From positions 1 to 41,245 of the forward strand of contig NZ_BDBM01000070.1 of assembly GCF_001612985.1 (NCBI RefSeq): a stretch of DNA of 41,245 bases, read 5' to 3'. This DNA comes from Nocardia gamkensis NBRC 108242. Lineage in GTDB: Bacteria > Actinomycetota > Actinomycetes > Mycobacteriales > Mycobacteriaceae. Shown here piece after piece: positions 1 to 7,577 of this stretch. Made by a program: the position numbers and the translations under genes. Under the pieces are notes generated by a model. That model worked only from the letters and a program-made list of their open reading frames with translations. It did not search any database and was not told where the DNA came from. How positions within the stretch are numbered: position 1 is the first letter of the stretch; each line of letters begins with the position of its first letter.

Positions 1-2
1 CG

Positions 3-38
3 GTGCTGCGCGGGATGGCGCTGACCGCGCTGGGCTGA
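3..38 (+). CDS. 3' end of an upstream gene (partial)
   Basis: The first bases read in one frame as eleven codons ending VLRGMALTALG and a TGA at 36-38. The codons are almost all G/C-ending, as in real genes here, and the following gene lies on the other strand 8 bp away, so this would be the end of a convergent gene that begins outside the window. Too little is present to name a family. The short hydrophobic end would fit a helical regulator, but that is a guess. Confidence 0.4.
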   Translation: MLRGMALTALG

Positions 39-46
39 GCGCGCCC

Positions 47-793
47 TCATCGCGCGCTCCACCCGCCGTCCATCGTGTAGGCCGCGCCGGTGACCATGCT
101 CGCCTCCGCCGAGGCGAGCCAGCCCACCAGTGACGCGACCTCCTCCGGCTCGACGAGGCGTTTGATCGCGCTCTCGGTGAGCAGGATCTTCTCCACCACC
201 TCCTGCTCGGGCACGCCGTGCGCCTTGGCCTGGTCGGCGATCTGCTTGTCCACCAGCGGCGTCCGCACATAGCCCGGGTTGACGCAGTTGCTGGTCACGC
301 CGTGCGGGCCGCCCTCGAGGGCGGTGACCTTCGACAGCCCCTCCAAGCCGTGTTTGGCCGTCACGTAGGCCACCTTGTACTCGGAGGCGCGCAGACCGTG
401 CACCGAGGAGATGTTGACGATCCGTCCCCAGCCCTGCCGGTACATGTGCGGCAGGGCGGCGCGCACCAGTAGGAACGGGGCCTCGACCATCAGGGTGAGC
501 AGATCGCGGAACCGCTGCGGCGCGAAGTCCTCGATCGGGCTGACGTGCTGCACCCCGGCGTTGTTCACCAGGATGTCGGTGTCGAGTTCCAGCGCTTCCA
601 GCGACGCGACGTCGAGCAGATCCACCGCCCACGACTTGCCGCCCAGTTCCCTGGCCACCGCCTTCGCGCCGACATCGTCGACGTCGGCCACCGTCACCGT
701 CGCGCCGCGCGCCGCGAGCACGCGGGCGCATGCCGCGCCGATGCCGCTCGCGCCACCGGTGACCAGGGCGCTGCGCCCCGCCAGATCGCTCAT
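47..793 (-). CDS. bdhA: 3-hydroxybutyrate dehydrogenase, SDR family
   Basis: A 248-residue classical short-chain dehydrogenase, predicted to oxidise (R)-3-hydroxybutyrate to acetoacetate with NAD+ in the cytosol. The cofactor motif TGGASGIG is at residues 12-19 and NNAG at 77-80. The catalytic Ser is about 130, with Tyr143 and Lys147 in YVTAK. The stretch NNAGVQHVSPIEDF and the SSVHGLRAS segment are typical of 3-hydroxybutyrate dehydrogenases rather than of generic SDRs, and the length is normal for the family. The ATG overlaps the stop of the transporter gene (ATGA), so the two are translationally coupled. Together they look like an uptake and first-oxidation unit for ketone-body or PHB-derived carbon, probably controlled by the divergent LysR gene. 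The family call is firm; the exact substrate is inferred from motifs and context. Confidence 0.88.
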   Translation of the reverse strand: MSDLAGRSALVTGGASGIGAACARVLAARGATVTVADVDDVGAKAVARELGGKSWAVDLLDVASLEALELDTDILVNNAGVQHVSPIEDFAPQRFRDLLTLMVEAPFLLVRAALPHMYRQGWGRIVNISSVHGLRASEYKVAYVTAKHGLEGLSKVTALEGGPHGVTSNCVNPGYVRTPLVDKQIADQAKAHGVPEQEVVEKILLTESAIKRLVEPEEVASLVGWLASAEASMVTGAAYTMDGGWSAR

Positions 794-2175
794 CGCACGG
801 TCACTTCGGTCCGCGCGCCGAGGGTCTCGGCGTCGGCGTGATCGATGCTTTCCAAGGTCAGCCCCTTCGTCTCTCGTGCGGCGAGCACGGCGATCGCGCT
901 CACGGCCGCGGCGCCCGCCAGGTACCAGGCGATCGGCACCGCGGAGTGATAGGTGTTCAGCAGCCGGACGGCGATGATCGGCGCGAGCGAACCGGCCACG
1001 ATCGAGGTCACCTGATAGCCGAGGGACACGCCGGAATAGCGCATCCGGGTGGGGAACATCTCGGCCATGATCGCGGGCTGCCCGGCGTACATGAAGGCGT
1101 GGAAGATCAGGCCGATGATGATGGCGGACATGATGACCGCGTTGTGGCCGCTGTCCATCATCGGGAAGGCGAAGAAGCCCCAGGTGCCCGCGGCCAGCGC
1201 GCCGACCAGGTAGACCGGTCGCCTGCCGAAGCGGTCGGACAGGTTGCCCACCAGCGGGATCGTCACGAAGTGCACCGCGTGTGCGGCGAGCAGCCACCAC
1301 AGGATCACTTGGGTGTCGGCGTGCACCTCGACTTTGAGGTAGGTGATCGTGAACGTCACCACCAGGTAGTACATGACGTTCTCGCCGAAACGCAGCCCCA
1401 TCGCGGTGAGCACGCCGCGCGGGTAGCGGCGCAGCACCTCGACCACGCTCAGCGAGGTCGCCTCGATCTGCTCGGCCTCCCGCTGCGCGGCGACGAAGAT
1501 GGGCGCGTCGGTGATCTTCGTGCGGATGTAGTAGCCGATCAGCACCACCACCGCGGAAAGCCAGAACGCCACCCGCCAGCCCCAGCCGAGGAACGCCTCG
1601 TCCGACAGCGTGGAGGTCAGCACCAGCAGCACCACGGTCGCCAGCAGGTTGCCCGCGGGCACCCCCGCCTGCGGCCAGCTCGCCCAGAATCCGCGGCTGC
1701 GGCTCGGGCTGTGTTCGGCGACCAGCAGCACCGCGCCGCCCCACTCACCGCCGACCGCGAAACCCTGGATGAAGCGCAGGGCGACCAGCAGCGCGGGCGC
1801 CCAGTAGCCGATCTGTCCGAAGGTGGGCAGACAGCCCATCAGGAAGGTCGCGCTGCCCACCAGCACCAGGCTGAATTGCAGCAGCTTCTTACGGCCGTAT
1901 TTGTCGCCGAAGTGCCCGAAGACCACGCCGCCGAGCGGACGCGCCGCGAAGCCGACCGCGTAGGTCACGAACGCGGCCAGGATGGCGTCCAGGTCGCTGG
2001 TGTCCTTGGCGAAGAACACCTTGCTGAACACCAGCGTGGCGGCGGTGCCGTAGAGGAAGAACTCGTACCACTCCACGATCGTGCCCGCCATCGACGCGGC
2101 CACCACGCGGCGCAAGCCGCTGGTCGTCGCACCCGAATCCGCCGCCGCGGTCGCCGCGGCGCTGTGCTCCCTCAT
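790..2175 (-). CDS. MFS transporter, metabolite:H+ symporter (MHS) family
   Basis: A 461-residue membrane protein with about 12 hydrophobic segments. The loop after helix 2 reads GHFGDKYGRKK, the MFS signature, and the segment RFIQGFAVGGEWGGAV is characteristic of the ShiA/KgtP/ProP-like MHS group of proton symporters for organic acids. The chosen ATG at 2175 has a GGAG ribosome site about 7 bases upstream. An upstream in-frame start would add 34 residues without transporter character. The gene overlaps the downstream 3-hydroxybutyrate dehydrogenase by 4 bases, so uptake of 3-hydroxybutyrate or a related short acid is the simplest role. The substrate is inferred from that neighbour only. Confidence 0.9.
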   Translation of the reverse strand: MREHSAAATAAADSGATTSGLRRVVAASMAGTIVEWYEFFLYGTAATLVFSKVFFAKDTSDLDAILAAFVTYAVGFAARPLGGVVFGHFGDKYGRKKLLQFSLVLVGSATFLMGCLPTFGQIGYWAPALLVALRFIQGFAVGGEWGGAVLLVAEHSPSRSRGFWASWPQAGVPAGNLLATVVLLVLTSTLSDEAFLGWGWRVAFWLSAVVVLIGYYIRTKITDAPIFVAAQREAEQIEATSLSVVEVLRRYPRGVLTAMGLRFGENVMYYLVVTFTITYLKVEVHADTQVILWWLLAAHAVHFVTIPLVGNLSDRFGRRPVYLVGALAAGTWGFFAFPMMDSGHNAVIMSAIIIGLIFHAFMYAGQPAIMAEMFPTRMRYSGVSLGYQVTSIVAGSLAPIIAVRLLNTYHSAVPIAWYLAGAAAVSAIAVLAARETKGLTLESIDHADAETLGARTEVTVR

Positions 2176-2240
2176 CGCACTTCTCCTTCGTGCCAGGGGC
2201 CACACTTCGTTCTCGATGTGACGGCTCCCACAATGCTTGG

Positions 2241-2307
2241 CTGCACCGAGTATTAGTGCAGACGAATCGCGCCGCAATGACCATTTGTGCAGTGCCTCTC
2301 TGCAAAG
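2241..2307. promoter_or_regulatory. Divergent promoter region with LysR-type dyads
   Basis: A perfect inverted repeat CTGCAC-N9-GTGCAG occupies 2241-2261. It overlaps the -10 of a good minus-strand promoter for the transporter: TTGCGG (2272-2277 complement), 16-base spacer, TAATAC (2250-2255 complement). A second, imperfect dyad TTTGTGCAG/CTGCAAAG lies at 2284-2307, immediately before the LysR start. Two dyads between a LysR gene and its divergent target are the usual layout for LysR activation and autoregulation. The assignment is from sequence pattern only. Confidence 0.55.
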
Positions 2308-2315
2308 ATGCAGAT

Positions 2316-3233
2316 ATGCGCCCGGCGTCGCCTGGTCGTCCCAGTGCCGACGACCTCCTCGTACTCCTGGCTGTGGGGCGGTCGGGCCGATTCGTCACGG
2401 CCGCCGAAGAACTCGGCATCAACCACACCACCATCTCCCGGCGCATCGCCGCGCTGGAGCAGACGCTCGGCGGCCGAGTGCTCACCAGGGTCACCGGTGG
2501 CTGGGAACTGACCGATCTCGGCAGGGCGGCCCTCGCCGCGGCCGAGGCGGTGGAGTCGGCGGTGAAATCGCTGGCCGCGGACGCGGGCGGCGACCGGGTG
2601 CTGGAGGGCGTGGTCCGGGTCTCGGCGACCGACGGCTTCAGCGCCTACATCGCCGCGCCCGCCGCTGCGGAGGTGCAGCGGCGGCATCCGAAGATCTCGG
2701 TCGAGATCGTGGCGACCACCCGCCGCGCGTCGCAGCAGCGTTCGGGCCTGGACCTCGAGATAGTCGTGGGGGAGCCGCAGGTGCACCGCGCCACCGCCAC
2801 GCATCTGGCCGACTACTGCCTGGGCCTGTACGGCTCCCGCGAATACCTGCGCGAACACGGCGCGCCCGCCACCATCGACGATCTGGCGCGGTATCCGCTG
2901 GTGTACTTCATCGATTCCATGCTGCAAGTCGACGATCTCGACCTGGCCTCCAGCTTCGTACCCGCGATGCGCGAATCGGTCACCTCCACCAACGTTTTCG
3001 TGCACGTGGAAGCCACCCGCGCCGCCGCCGGTCTGGGCCTGCTGCCCTGCTTCATGGCCGACCGGCACGCGGATCTCGTTCGCGTCCTCGCCGATTCGGT
3101 GACCGTCACGCTCGGCTACTGGCTCGTCGCCCGCACCGAAACACTCCGCCGCCCGGAGGTGGCCGCCGTCGTCACGGCGATCCGCGCCATGGTGGCCGAC
3201 CGGCGCGACACCCTGCTCGGCCGCCCGCGCTGA
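2316..3233 (+). CDS. LysR-family transcriptional regulator
   Basis: A 305-residue regulator. The N-terminal winged helix-turn-helix (about residues 10-68) contains the typical core FVTAAEELGINHTTISRRIA, followed by a substrate-binding region of normal length. The start is the ATG at 2316, because the HTH begins about ten residues later. An in-frame start at 2190 would add 42 residues of non-family sequence and run through the operator. No ribosome site is visible before 2316, so translation may be leaderless. It is divergent from the transporter and 3-hydroxybutyrate dehydrogenase genes and is likely their regulator; the inducer is unknown and could be 3-hydroxybutyrate or acetoacetate. Confidence 0.88.
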   Translation: MRPASPGRPSADDLLVLLAVGRSGRFVTAAEELGINHTTISRRIAALEQTLGGRVLTRVTGGWELTDLGRAALAAAEAVESAVKSLAADAGGDRVLEGVVRVSATDGFSAYIAAPAAAEVQRRHPKISVEIVATTRRASQQRSGLDLEIVVGEPQVHRATATHLADYCLGLYGSREYLREHGAPATIDDLARYPLVYFIDSMLQVDDLDLASSFVPAMRESVTSTNVFVHVEATRAAAGLGLLPCFMADRHADLVRVLADSVTVTLGYWLVARTETLRRPEVAAVVTAIRAMVADRRDTLLGRPR

Positions 3234-3247
3234 GACTCGCTGGTCAT

Positions 3248-3303
3248 CGGAAGTGCTCGGCGTCGTCGCCCGCGTGTGCGGTTGGCGGCTTCGCGGACGG
3301 GGC
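3248..3303 (-). pseudogene. Decayed duplicate of the 3' end of the XRE-type regulator gene
   Basis: These 56 bases match 5057-5111, the C-terminal coding end of the XRE-type regulator, at about 51 of 55 aligned positions and in the same orientation. The intact gene reads TAANHTRGDDAEHFR here; the copy reads EAANRTRG and then has a one-base insertion that breaks the frame. Nothing else of the gene is recognisable around it, so this is a remnant of a second copy or a recombination scar. It lies between the convergent ends of the LysR and methyltransferase genes. Confidence 0.6.
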
Positions 3304-3322
3304 CGCCAACCGTGGCGGCCCC
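3299..3322. terminator. Bidirectional hairpin between convergent genes
   Basis: A perfect 9-bp stem GGGGCCGCC (3299-3307) and GGCGGCCCC (3314-3322) with a 6-base loop AACCGT sits 65 bp after the LysR stop and 58 bp after the methyltransferase stop on the other strand. There is no T-tract, as is common for actinobacterial terminators. The position between two convergent genes supports a shared terminator. Confidence 0.6.
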
Positions 3323-3380
3323 GCAATCCTGGAGCAGGCCCGAGCCGCGAAGTAGCTTCGCGCGGTGCCGAGCGCGGCCG

Positions 3381-4208
3381 TCAGGGTGTGTCTGCGCGTG
3401 CGGCGGTGGCGGCCAGGGTGGTGTAGTCCATCGTGAAGGATCCGCCCAGAGAGTCGATGGCGGCGCCGACCGCGTCCAGTATCTCGGCCAGCTGATCAGC
3501 TCGCAGTCGGGTGAGGCCGCCTGTGGTGGGGAGTAGTTCGAGCCATTGGTCGCGCGTATAGGACTGCTGCCAGTCGAATCGCCACTGTTCGGGATCTCCG
3601 AATTGTTCGGTCTCGCGGATCTGGTCGGCGAATTTCGCGTATCCCGCTTGGTAGAGCTCGAGGGGACGCCGAGCCGGTTGGCCGCTGAGCGGGGAGTCCG
3701 GCGCGGCCCGCCGGTAGGCGGCGGCGAACGGTTCCGCCACTTCGGCGGGTGGCTCGTACACGTGCCCGAAGATCGCCAGCCGTCCCCCTGGACGCAGCAC
3801 GCTCGCCGCCTTCGCGGCGCCGGTGACCGGGTCCACCCAATGCCACGACTGAGCGGCGACGACCGCGTCGAACATTCGGTCGCCCGGCTGCCACGCCTCG
3901 AAGGTCGCCACCTCGACCCGCAGCCCGCGGGCTCGCGCGAAGTCGGCCATCCGCGCATCGGGTTCCACGCCGAGCACCGTGCACCCCGCCGCCTGGAACT
4001 GGCGACCGGCGATACCGGTACCGCAGCCCACGTCGAGCACGTCCGTCCCCGGAGTCTCGGCGAGGATTCGCGCCACCAATGCGTCGGGGTAGGCGGGCCG
4101 CGCCTGGTCGTAGCGCTGTGTGTCCACGCCGAACGACACGGCCATCTGCTGGAACTGTCCCGGCTGCGCCGGGGACGGTGCGGGTTGCTCCTGTGGCATT
4201 GTGGGCAT
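3381..4208 (-). CDS. Class I SAM-dependent methyltransferase
   Basis: A 275-residue protein with a Methyltransf_11-type fold. Motif I VLDVGCGTG is at residues 57-65, an acidic residue in GVEPDARM ends strand 2, and FDAVVAAQSWHWVD and LRPGGRLAIFGHV are the later motifs. The acceptor is unknown; the WHWVDP pattern is frequent in small-molecule methyltransferases. ATG 4208 is preferred because a promoter (TTGCTC, 17-base spacer, TAAAGT) would place transcription start at or within a base or two of it, giving a leaderless mRNA; a second ATG is three codons in. The start lies inside a palindrome shared with the divergent TetR gene, so the TetR protein very likely represses it. Confidence 0.85.
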   Translation of the reverse strand: MPTMPQEQPAPSPAQPGQFQQMAVSFGVDTQRYDQARPAYPDALVARILAETPGTDVLDVGCGTGIAGRQFQAAGCTVLGVEPDARMADFARARGLRVEVATFEAWQPGDRMFDAVVAAQSWHWVDPVTGAAKAASVLRPGGRLAIFGHVYEPPAEVAEPFAAAYRRAAPDSPLSGQPARRPLELYQAGYAKFADQIRETEQFGDPEQWRFDWQQSYTRDQWLELLPTTGGLTRLRADQLAEILDAVGAAIDSLGGSFTMDYTTLAATAARADTP

Positions 4209-4247
4209 GTGCCCACTTTAGTGGGCGCATGCCCACTGAGCAATAAT
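4201..4247. promoter_or_regulatory. Two tandem palindromic operators over divergent promoters
   Basis: Two 16-bp palindromes, GTGGGCATGTGCCCAC (4201-4216) and GTGGGCGCATGCCCAC (4221-4236), have centres exactly 20 bp apart, two helical turns. The first covers the methyltransferase start codon and the second fills the spacer of its promoter (-35 complement of 4238-4243, -10 complement of 4215-4220). A -10-like AATAAT at 4242-4247 would serve the TetR gene. This geometry suits a pair of TetR dimers repressing both genes. Confidence 0.78.
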
Positions 4248-4279
4248 GCCGCTGGATCGACGCGCGAGAGGATTTGTGA

Positions 4280-4882
4280 GTGCCGACTGGGATGCACCTT
4301 CGCGACGCGCGGCAGCAACTGTTCGACGCTGCCGAGCGCGTGCTGCTGCGCGACGGGCCGAACGGGCTGACCAGCCGGGCTGTCACCGACGAGGCGGGCT
4401 GCGCCAAAGGCGTTCTGCACCGGCACTTCACCGACTTCGACACCTTCCTCACCGATCTCGTGCTCGATCGGGCCGCGCGGCTCGAAGCGCAGGCCGGTGC
4501 GCTACGCGCCGCCGCGGGCTCCGGCACGGTGGCCGCCAATCTGACCAGCGCTCTGACCATCCTGTTCGGACCCGTGCCGCTGGCGATCATCCCGCTCATC
4601 ACCTTCCGTGACGAACTGCGCGCCCGACTGCGGCAAGCCAGGCCCGGCGGCGGCATGGCGATCCTCGCCGAGGCGACGACCGCGATCTCCACTTACCTGA
4701 CCGACGAGCACGACCGGGGCCGCATCGCAGCCGACGCGGACATCGACTCACTAACCCTCTCCCTGGTCGGTGGCGCCCACCTGTTGTTCACAGACCGCGA
4801 CCCCGGCCCACCGACTACATCGGCAGTCGAAAAGTTCGTCGCAGCAGTCATCTCCGACGCCGTGCGACGACGACAGGCCTGA
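4280..4882 (+). CDS. TetR-family transcriptional regulator
   Basis: A 200-residue regulator. The N-terminal helix-turn-helix (about residues 10-55) includes LTSRAVTDEAGCAKGVLHRHF, the TetR recognition-helix pattern, and is followed by an all-helical ligand domain without recognisable subfamily marks. The GTG at 4280 has a GAGAGGA ribosome site 7 bases upstream (4266-4272); an ATG four codons later is the alternative. It is divergent from the methyltransferase gene across twin palindromes, so it is probably an autorepressor that also controls that gene. The ligand is unknown. Confidence 0.88.
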   Translation: MPTGMHLRDARQQLFDAAERVLLRDGPNGLTSRAVTDEAGCAKGVLHRHFTDFDTFLTDLVLDRAARLEAQAGALRAAAGSGTVAANLTSALTILFGPVPLAIIPLITFRDELRARLRQARPGGGMAILAEATTAISTYLTDEHDRGRIAADADIDSLTLSLVGGAHLLFTDRDPGPPTTSAVEKFVAAVISDAVRRRQA

Positions 4883-5022
4883 GCCCGACCCGCGTCGAGA
4901 ACGGCTGTCAAAAGCTTGCCGCGGTCACCTCGATTTCAGGTGCCGGGGGTGGTCGGAGCCGAGAACCCGCTCAGGATCGGTGCTGCGGCGCTGGCTTGAA
5001 CGCGCGGCGCGGGGTGTTCGGG

Positions 5023-6327
5023 TCATGCGGTGCGGGTGAGGGTGTCGAATCGAAGGCGGAAGTGTTCGGCGTCGTCGCCGCGTGTGTGGTTGGCGGCTGT
5101 GCGGACGGGGCGTAGTTCGGTCAGGAGGCGTGGTGAGTTGACCGGGCCTTCCAGCAGGGTGAGGGCGGCGTGGGCTTCGGTGATCGCGGAGGTGGTGTCG
5201 CCGAGGCCGGCGAGGGCGGCGGCGTAATAGGTGCGGTACGACGCTTCGTCACGCGGACGCTGGGTGCCGCCGTCACCGATCGTGTCGCGGTAGGTGCCGA
5301 CTGCCCGGTCGTGCTGTCCCAAATAGACGCGGCCGCGTGCCTCGATCGATCTGATTTCGGTCGGTGTGACGTGATGCAGCCAGACCGGCTCGTCGACATC
5401 GTCGAGTCCGCGATCGACCTCACGCCAGGCACGAGTCATCGCCTGCTCGAAATCTTGTCGTTCCCCGATTGCCGCGTGCGCCACGGCTTCACGGGCGGAG
5501 CGGACCGCGTTCAGCCGAGCCGACGGAATGCGACGAGCCAGATGGCTGGCGCGCTGCGCCAGGCGCACCGGTTCTCGGCTGGCCGGTCTCTCGGTGGTCA
5601 GAAACGTCAAGCTGGCCAGCGCGTTGGCGAGCAGTTCGTCGTTGTCGGCCTGCTCGGCCATCAACACCGCTTCGATGTAGCACTGCCGCGCGACAGTGGT
5701 TCGCCCAGCGTCCAGGCAGAGCCAACCAGTGCAGCGCGCAAGGCGGCTCGTCTCGGTCAATAGGCGGAGGCCGGTGTGTCGGCCATACACGCCGTGGTCG
5801 AGCAGGCGGCGAGCCAAACCGTATTGACGGAGGGCGAACTCGGCGATGTCCCCGCCACCGAAGTGATTGTCGTGATTCCACATGCGCCGAGTCAGCGTCT
5901 GGAAGTAATTCACATGGCCGGACCCGACCTGGCGTGACACGGAAGGTGCCGGGGCGCTGGCGGCCATCGTAGTGATCGTCGCTGCCAGGCCGAATTGTCT
6001 GCGGTCCATGTCATCGGCTCCTTTACCCCCGTCTTCGATGGTCCTCGGATCAACCGGTCCCAGCAAGATTGGAAGCAACGCCTTACGCGGCACCCCCAGT
6101 GCGTCGGCGGCGCGGACCAATTCGCGAATGTCGAAGATGGTCCCCACTTCTCCGCGTTCCACCCGGCCCGCGTGGGTGCGGTCCCAGTGCAGGAGGGCGC
6201 CGAAGTCGGCTTGGGAGAGTCCCATTTCTTTGCGGACGAGGGCGAGGGCTTGTCCGGGCTGCCCTTCGGCGAGCAACTTGCGGAATCGCGGCGTTGTCCA
6301 CACGCCGTCCATCTCGTGGTCGATCAC
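5023..6327 (-). CDS. XRE-family regulator with long C-terminal helical (TPR-like) region
   Basis: A 434-residue protein if the GTG at 6327 is used. That start has AGGGG six bases upstream; an ATG five codons in (6312) is the alternative, and a frame open to 7020 is rejected as non-coding. Residues about 27-82 form a helix-turn-helix (VRKEMGLSQADFGALLHWDRT). A short DRRQFGLAAT stretch near 108-118 resembles the twin-arginine-like motif often seen after the HTH in actinobacterial proteins of this type. The remaining 300 residues are helical and rich in Ala, Arg and Leu, as in TPR regulators. It probably binds DNA and senses a peptide or partner. It is divergent from a small resolvase-N-like gene. 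Confidence 0.8.
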   Translation of the reverse strand: MIDHEMDGVWTTPRFRKLLAEGQPGQALALVRKEMGLSQADFGALLHWDRTHAGRVERGEVGTIFDIRELVRAADALGVPRKALLPILLGPVDPRTIEDGGKGADDMDRRQFGLAATITTMAASAPAPSVSRQVGSGHVNYFQTLTRRMWNHDNHFGGGDIAEFALRQYGLARRLLDHGVYGRHTGLRLLTETSRLARCTGWLCLDAGRTTVARQCYIEAVLMAEQADNDELLANALASLTFLTTERPASREPVRLAQRASHLARRIPSARLNAVRSAREAVAHAAIGERQDFEQAMTRAWREVDRGLDDVDEPVWLHHVTPTEIRSIEARGRVYLGQHDRAVGTYRDTIGDGGTQRPRDEASYRTYYAAALAGLGDTTSAITEAHAALTLLEGPVNSPRLLTELRPVRTAANHTRGDDAEHFRLRFDTLTRTA

Positions 6328-6586
6328 TTTCCGCCCCTGTTCCCGAAATCCGCTGTGGTGAGCGAACTTTAAGCACAAGTACCCAGGTGGCGCGGGGCAA
6401 CGGCAGATATCGCACACCGCGCCTCGCGCGCTTGACAGCGTCGCGGTGCGCTCTCCGTTCTTCGAGGCTCTAGGGGCGCGCGCCGCCGGGGCGATGTCGT
6501 GTCGGCACGGCACTCCGGACGCGGTGAGCCGCGAACGGTGGCGAAAGCCCCCGGCGGCGGGCGCTCCCATCGAACGAGAGGTGAAC

Positions 6587-6943
6587 ATGAAGCCGAAAGT
6601 GGTCGGGTATCTGCGCCGCGACATCTCCGGGCGGCGCGCGCGCAGGCATGAAATGGAGATCCGGGCGCTGGCGAAGGCGTCGGGTTTCGATCTGGCGCGG
6701 ACGCTGGTCGCCGGCCCGACCGCGCCCGCGTCGCTCGCGGCGCTGCTCACCGTGGTGCGTCGCGTCGGCGCGGTCGCGGTGCTCACTCCGACGCCGAACC
6801 ATGTGGAATTCCGTGCGGACGAGATCATGGCGGTGTGCGCGGCCGGAGGGACCGACGCCATAGGCACGAACATCTCCTCCGGCCCGGCGACCCGGCTGCG
6901 CGCCGCCTTCCTCGGCAGCGTTGACGCACCGAAGATCGAATGA
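6587..6943 (+). CDS. Small protein resembling a serine-recombinase N-terminal domain
   Basis: A 118-residue protein preceded by GAGAGGTG at a suitable distance from ATG 6587. It begins KPKVVGYLRRDISG, followed by alternating helices and strands (EIRALAKASGFDLARTLV, VVRRVGAVAVLTPTPNHV). This resembles the start of serine recombinase catalytic domains, but it lacks the long helix and DNA-binding domain and has no clear catalytic Ser in the usual place, so it is unlikely to recombine DNA. Proteins of this type commonly sit beside XRE regulators in actinobacteria (from memory), as here, where the regulator is divergent 259 bp away. The function is unknown. A TTGACA at 6432-6437 lacks a convincing -10. 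Confidence 0.65.
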   Translation: MKPKVVGYLRRDISGRRARRHEMEIRALAKASGFDLARTLVAGPTAPASLAALLTVVRRVGAVAVLTPTPNHVEFRADEIMAVCAAGGTDAIGTNISSGPATRLRAAFLGSVDAPKIE

Positions 6944-7090
6944 CTGCTGGGCGATAGCGGGTCAGTAGCTTTGATATCGCCGTGCTGTGGCTCGCTCATG
7001 TCGCACTCGACGCATGGCACCCTCGCCGGAGTCGCTCGTCACGCCCGGGTGGAACCGGGGTGCATCTGGAACCGGAGCGATCCACTCGCA

Positions 7091-7119
7091 GTGACTTCCT
7101 CCCGCTCCGGTAGTAGGTT
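7091..7119 (+). promoter_or_regulatory. Possible promoter upstream of the small-protein/kinase-like pair
   Basis: GTGACT (7091-7096), a 17-base spacer and TAGGTT (7114-7119) fit a weak vegetative promoter with transcription starting near 7126. That leaves a leader of about 90 bases before the ATG at 7215, with GATGAGGG as its ribosome site. A 51-codon Arg-rich frame opens at ATG 7126 out of frame with the gene; it could be a leader peptide or chance. Confidence 0.3.
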
Positions 7120-7214
7120 GCTTCCATGAGACGTCAAGTCCGCTCCCGAGATGCCGCTCGGGTCGGAGGTCGTGCCGCTGTCGGGCGTCTCGTCGCAGGT
7201 GAAGATGAGGGTTC

Positions 7215-7577
7215 ATGGCCGAGTACACGCCGAGTTCGGTGGCGATCTATGACGTCGGTTATGCGCGACCACGCCGCGTAGCCGAATTCCGGTTGGACAC
7301 CGATGGCGGTGTGACGCTCACCGTGACCGACCGTGACGGATGCTTGTTCGCCGAAAGGTTGTATGAGCGCGGTGTCGCAGTGTTCGACCCTCCCGCGCGG
7401 ATAATGCCGACCGAAGGTCCGCCTTTCCTGCGTGCGTTGCTCGAGGCGCCGCCGACGAGTTACTACCGCGTCGTCGACGAAAGCCCGGAAGAAGCGCCGC
7501 GGCCGGGCCGTCGTACCCCGTGGTCCGCGAACCCGGCATCGGGTTCGGATGGCGCGTCGGCGCCGTCCTCGCGGTGA
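7215..7577 (+). CDS. Hypothetical protein, partner of the kinase-like gene
   Basis: A 120-residue soluble protein of no recognised family. It has a beta-rich first half (VAIYDVGYARPRRVAEFRL, VTLTVTDRDG), a central PPARIMPTEGPPFLRALLEA segment, and a disordered Pro/Arg/Ser-rich tail. ATG 7215 follows GATGAGGG. Its TGA overlaps the GTG proposed as start of the next gene, so the two are probably translationally coupled and may form a functional pair. No signal peptide or membrane segment is seen. Confidence 0.6.
   Translation: MAEYTPSSVAIYDVGYARPRRVAEFRLDTDGGVTLTVTDRDGCLFAERLYERGVAVFDPPARIMPTEGPPFLRALLEAPPTSYYRVVDESPEEAPRPGRRTPWSANPASGSDGASAPSSR

Noticed and set aside
47..1744. Frame joining the dehydrogenase to an upstream 300-residue extension
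   Set aside because: The extension is an out-of-frame reading of the transporter gene; the dehydrogenase starts at 793 with its normal N-terminus.
838..2256. 472-codon plus-strand frame opposite the transporter
   Set aside because: Arg/His/Gln-rich shadow; the minus strand encodes a complete membrane transporter with family motifs.
3116..4426. 436-codon minus-strand frame over the methyltransferase region
   Set aside because: Out of frame with the methyltransferase motifs and rich in Arg, Ser and Pro.
5023..7020. Extension of the XRE gene start to 7020
   Set aside because: The extra 231 residues have no regulator character, lie opposite the small resolvase-like gene, and lack a ribosome site, whereas GTG 6327 has one.
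7126..7281. 51-codon Arg-rich frame with a promoter just upstream
   Set aside because: It overlaps the next gene out of frame, has no ribosome site and no recognisable features; kept only as a possible leader.
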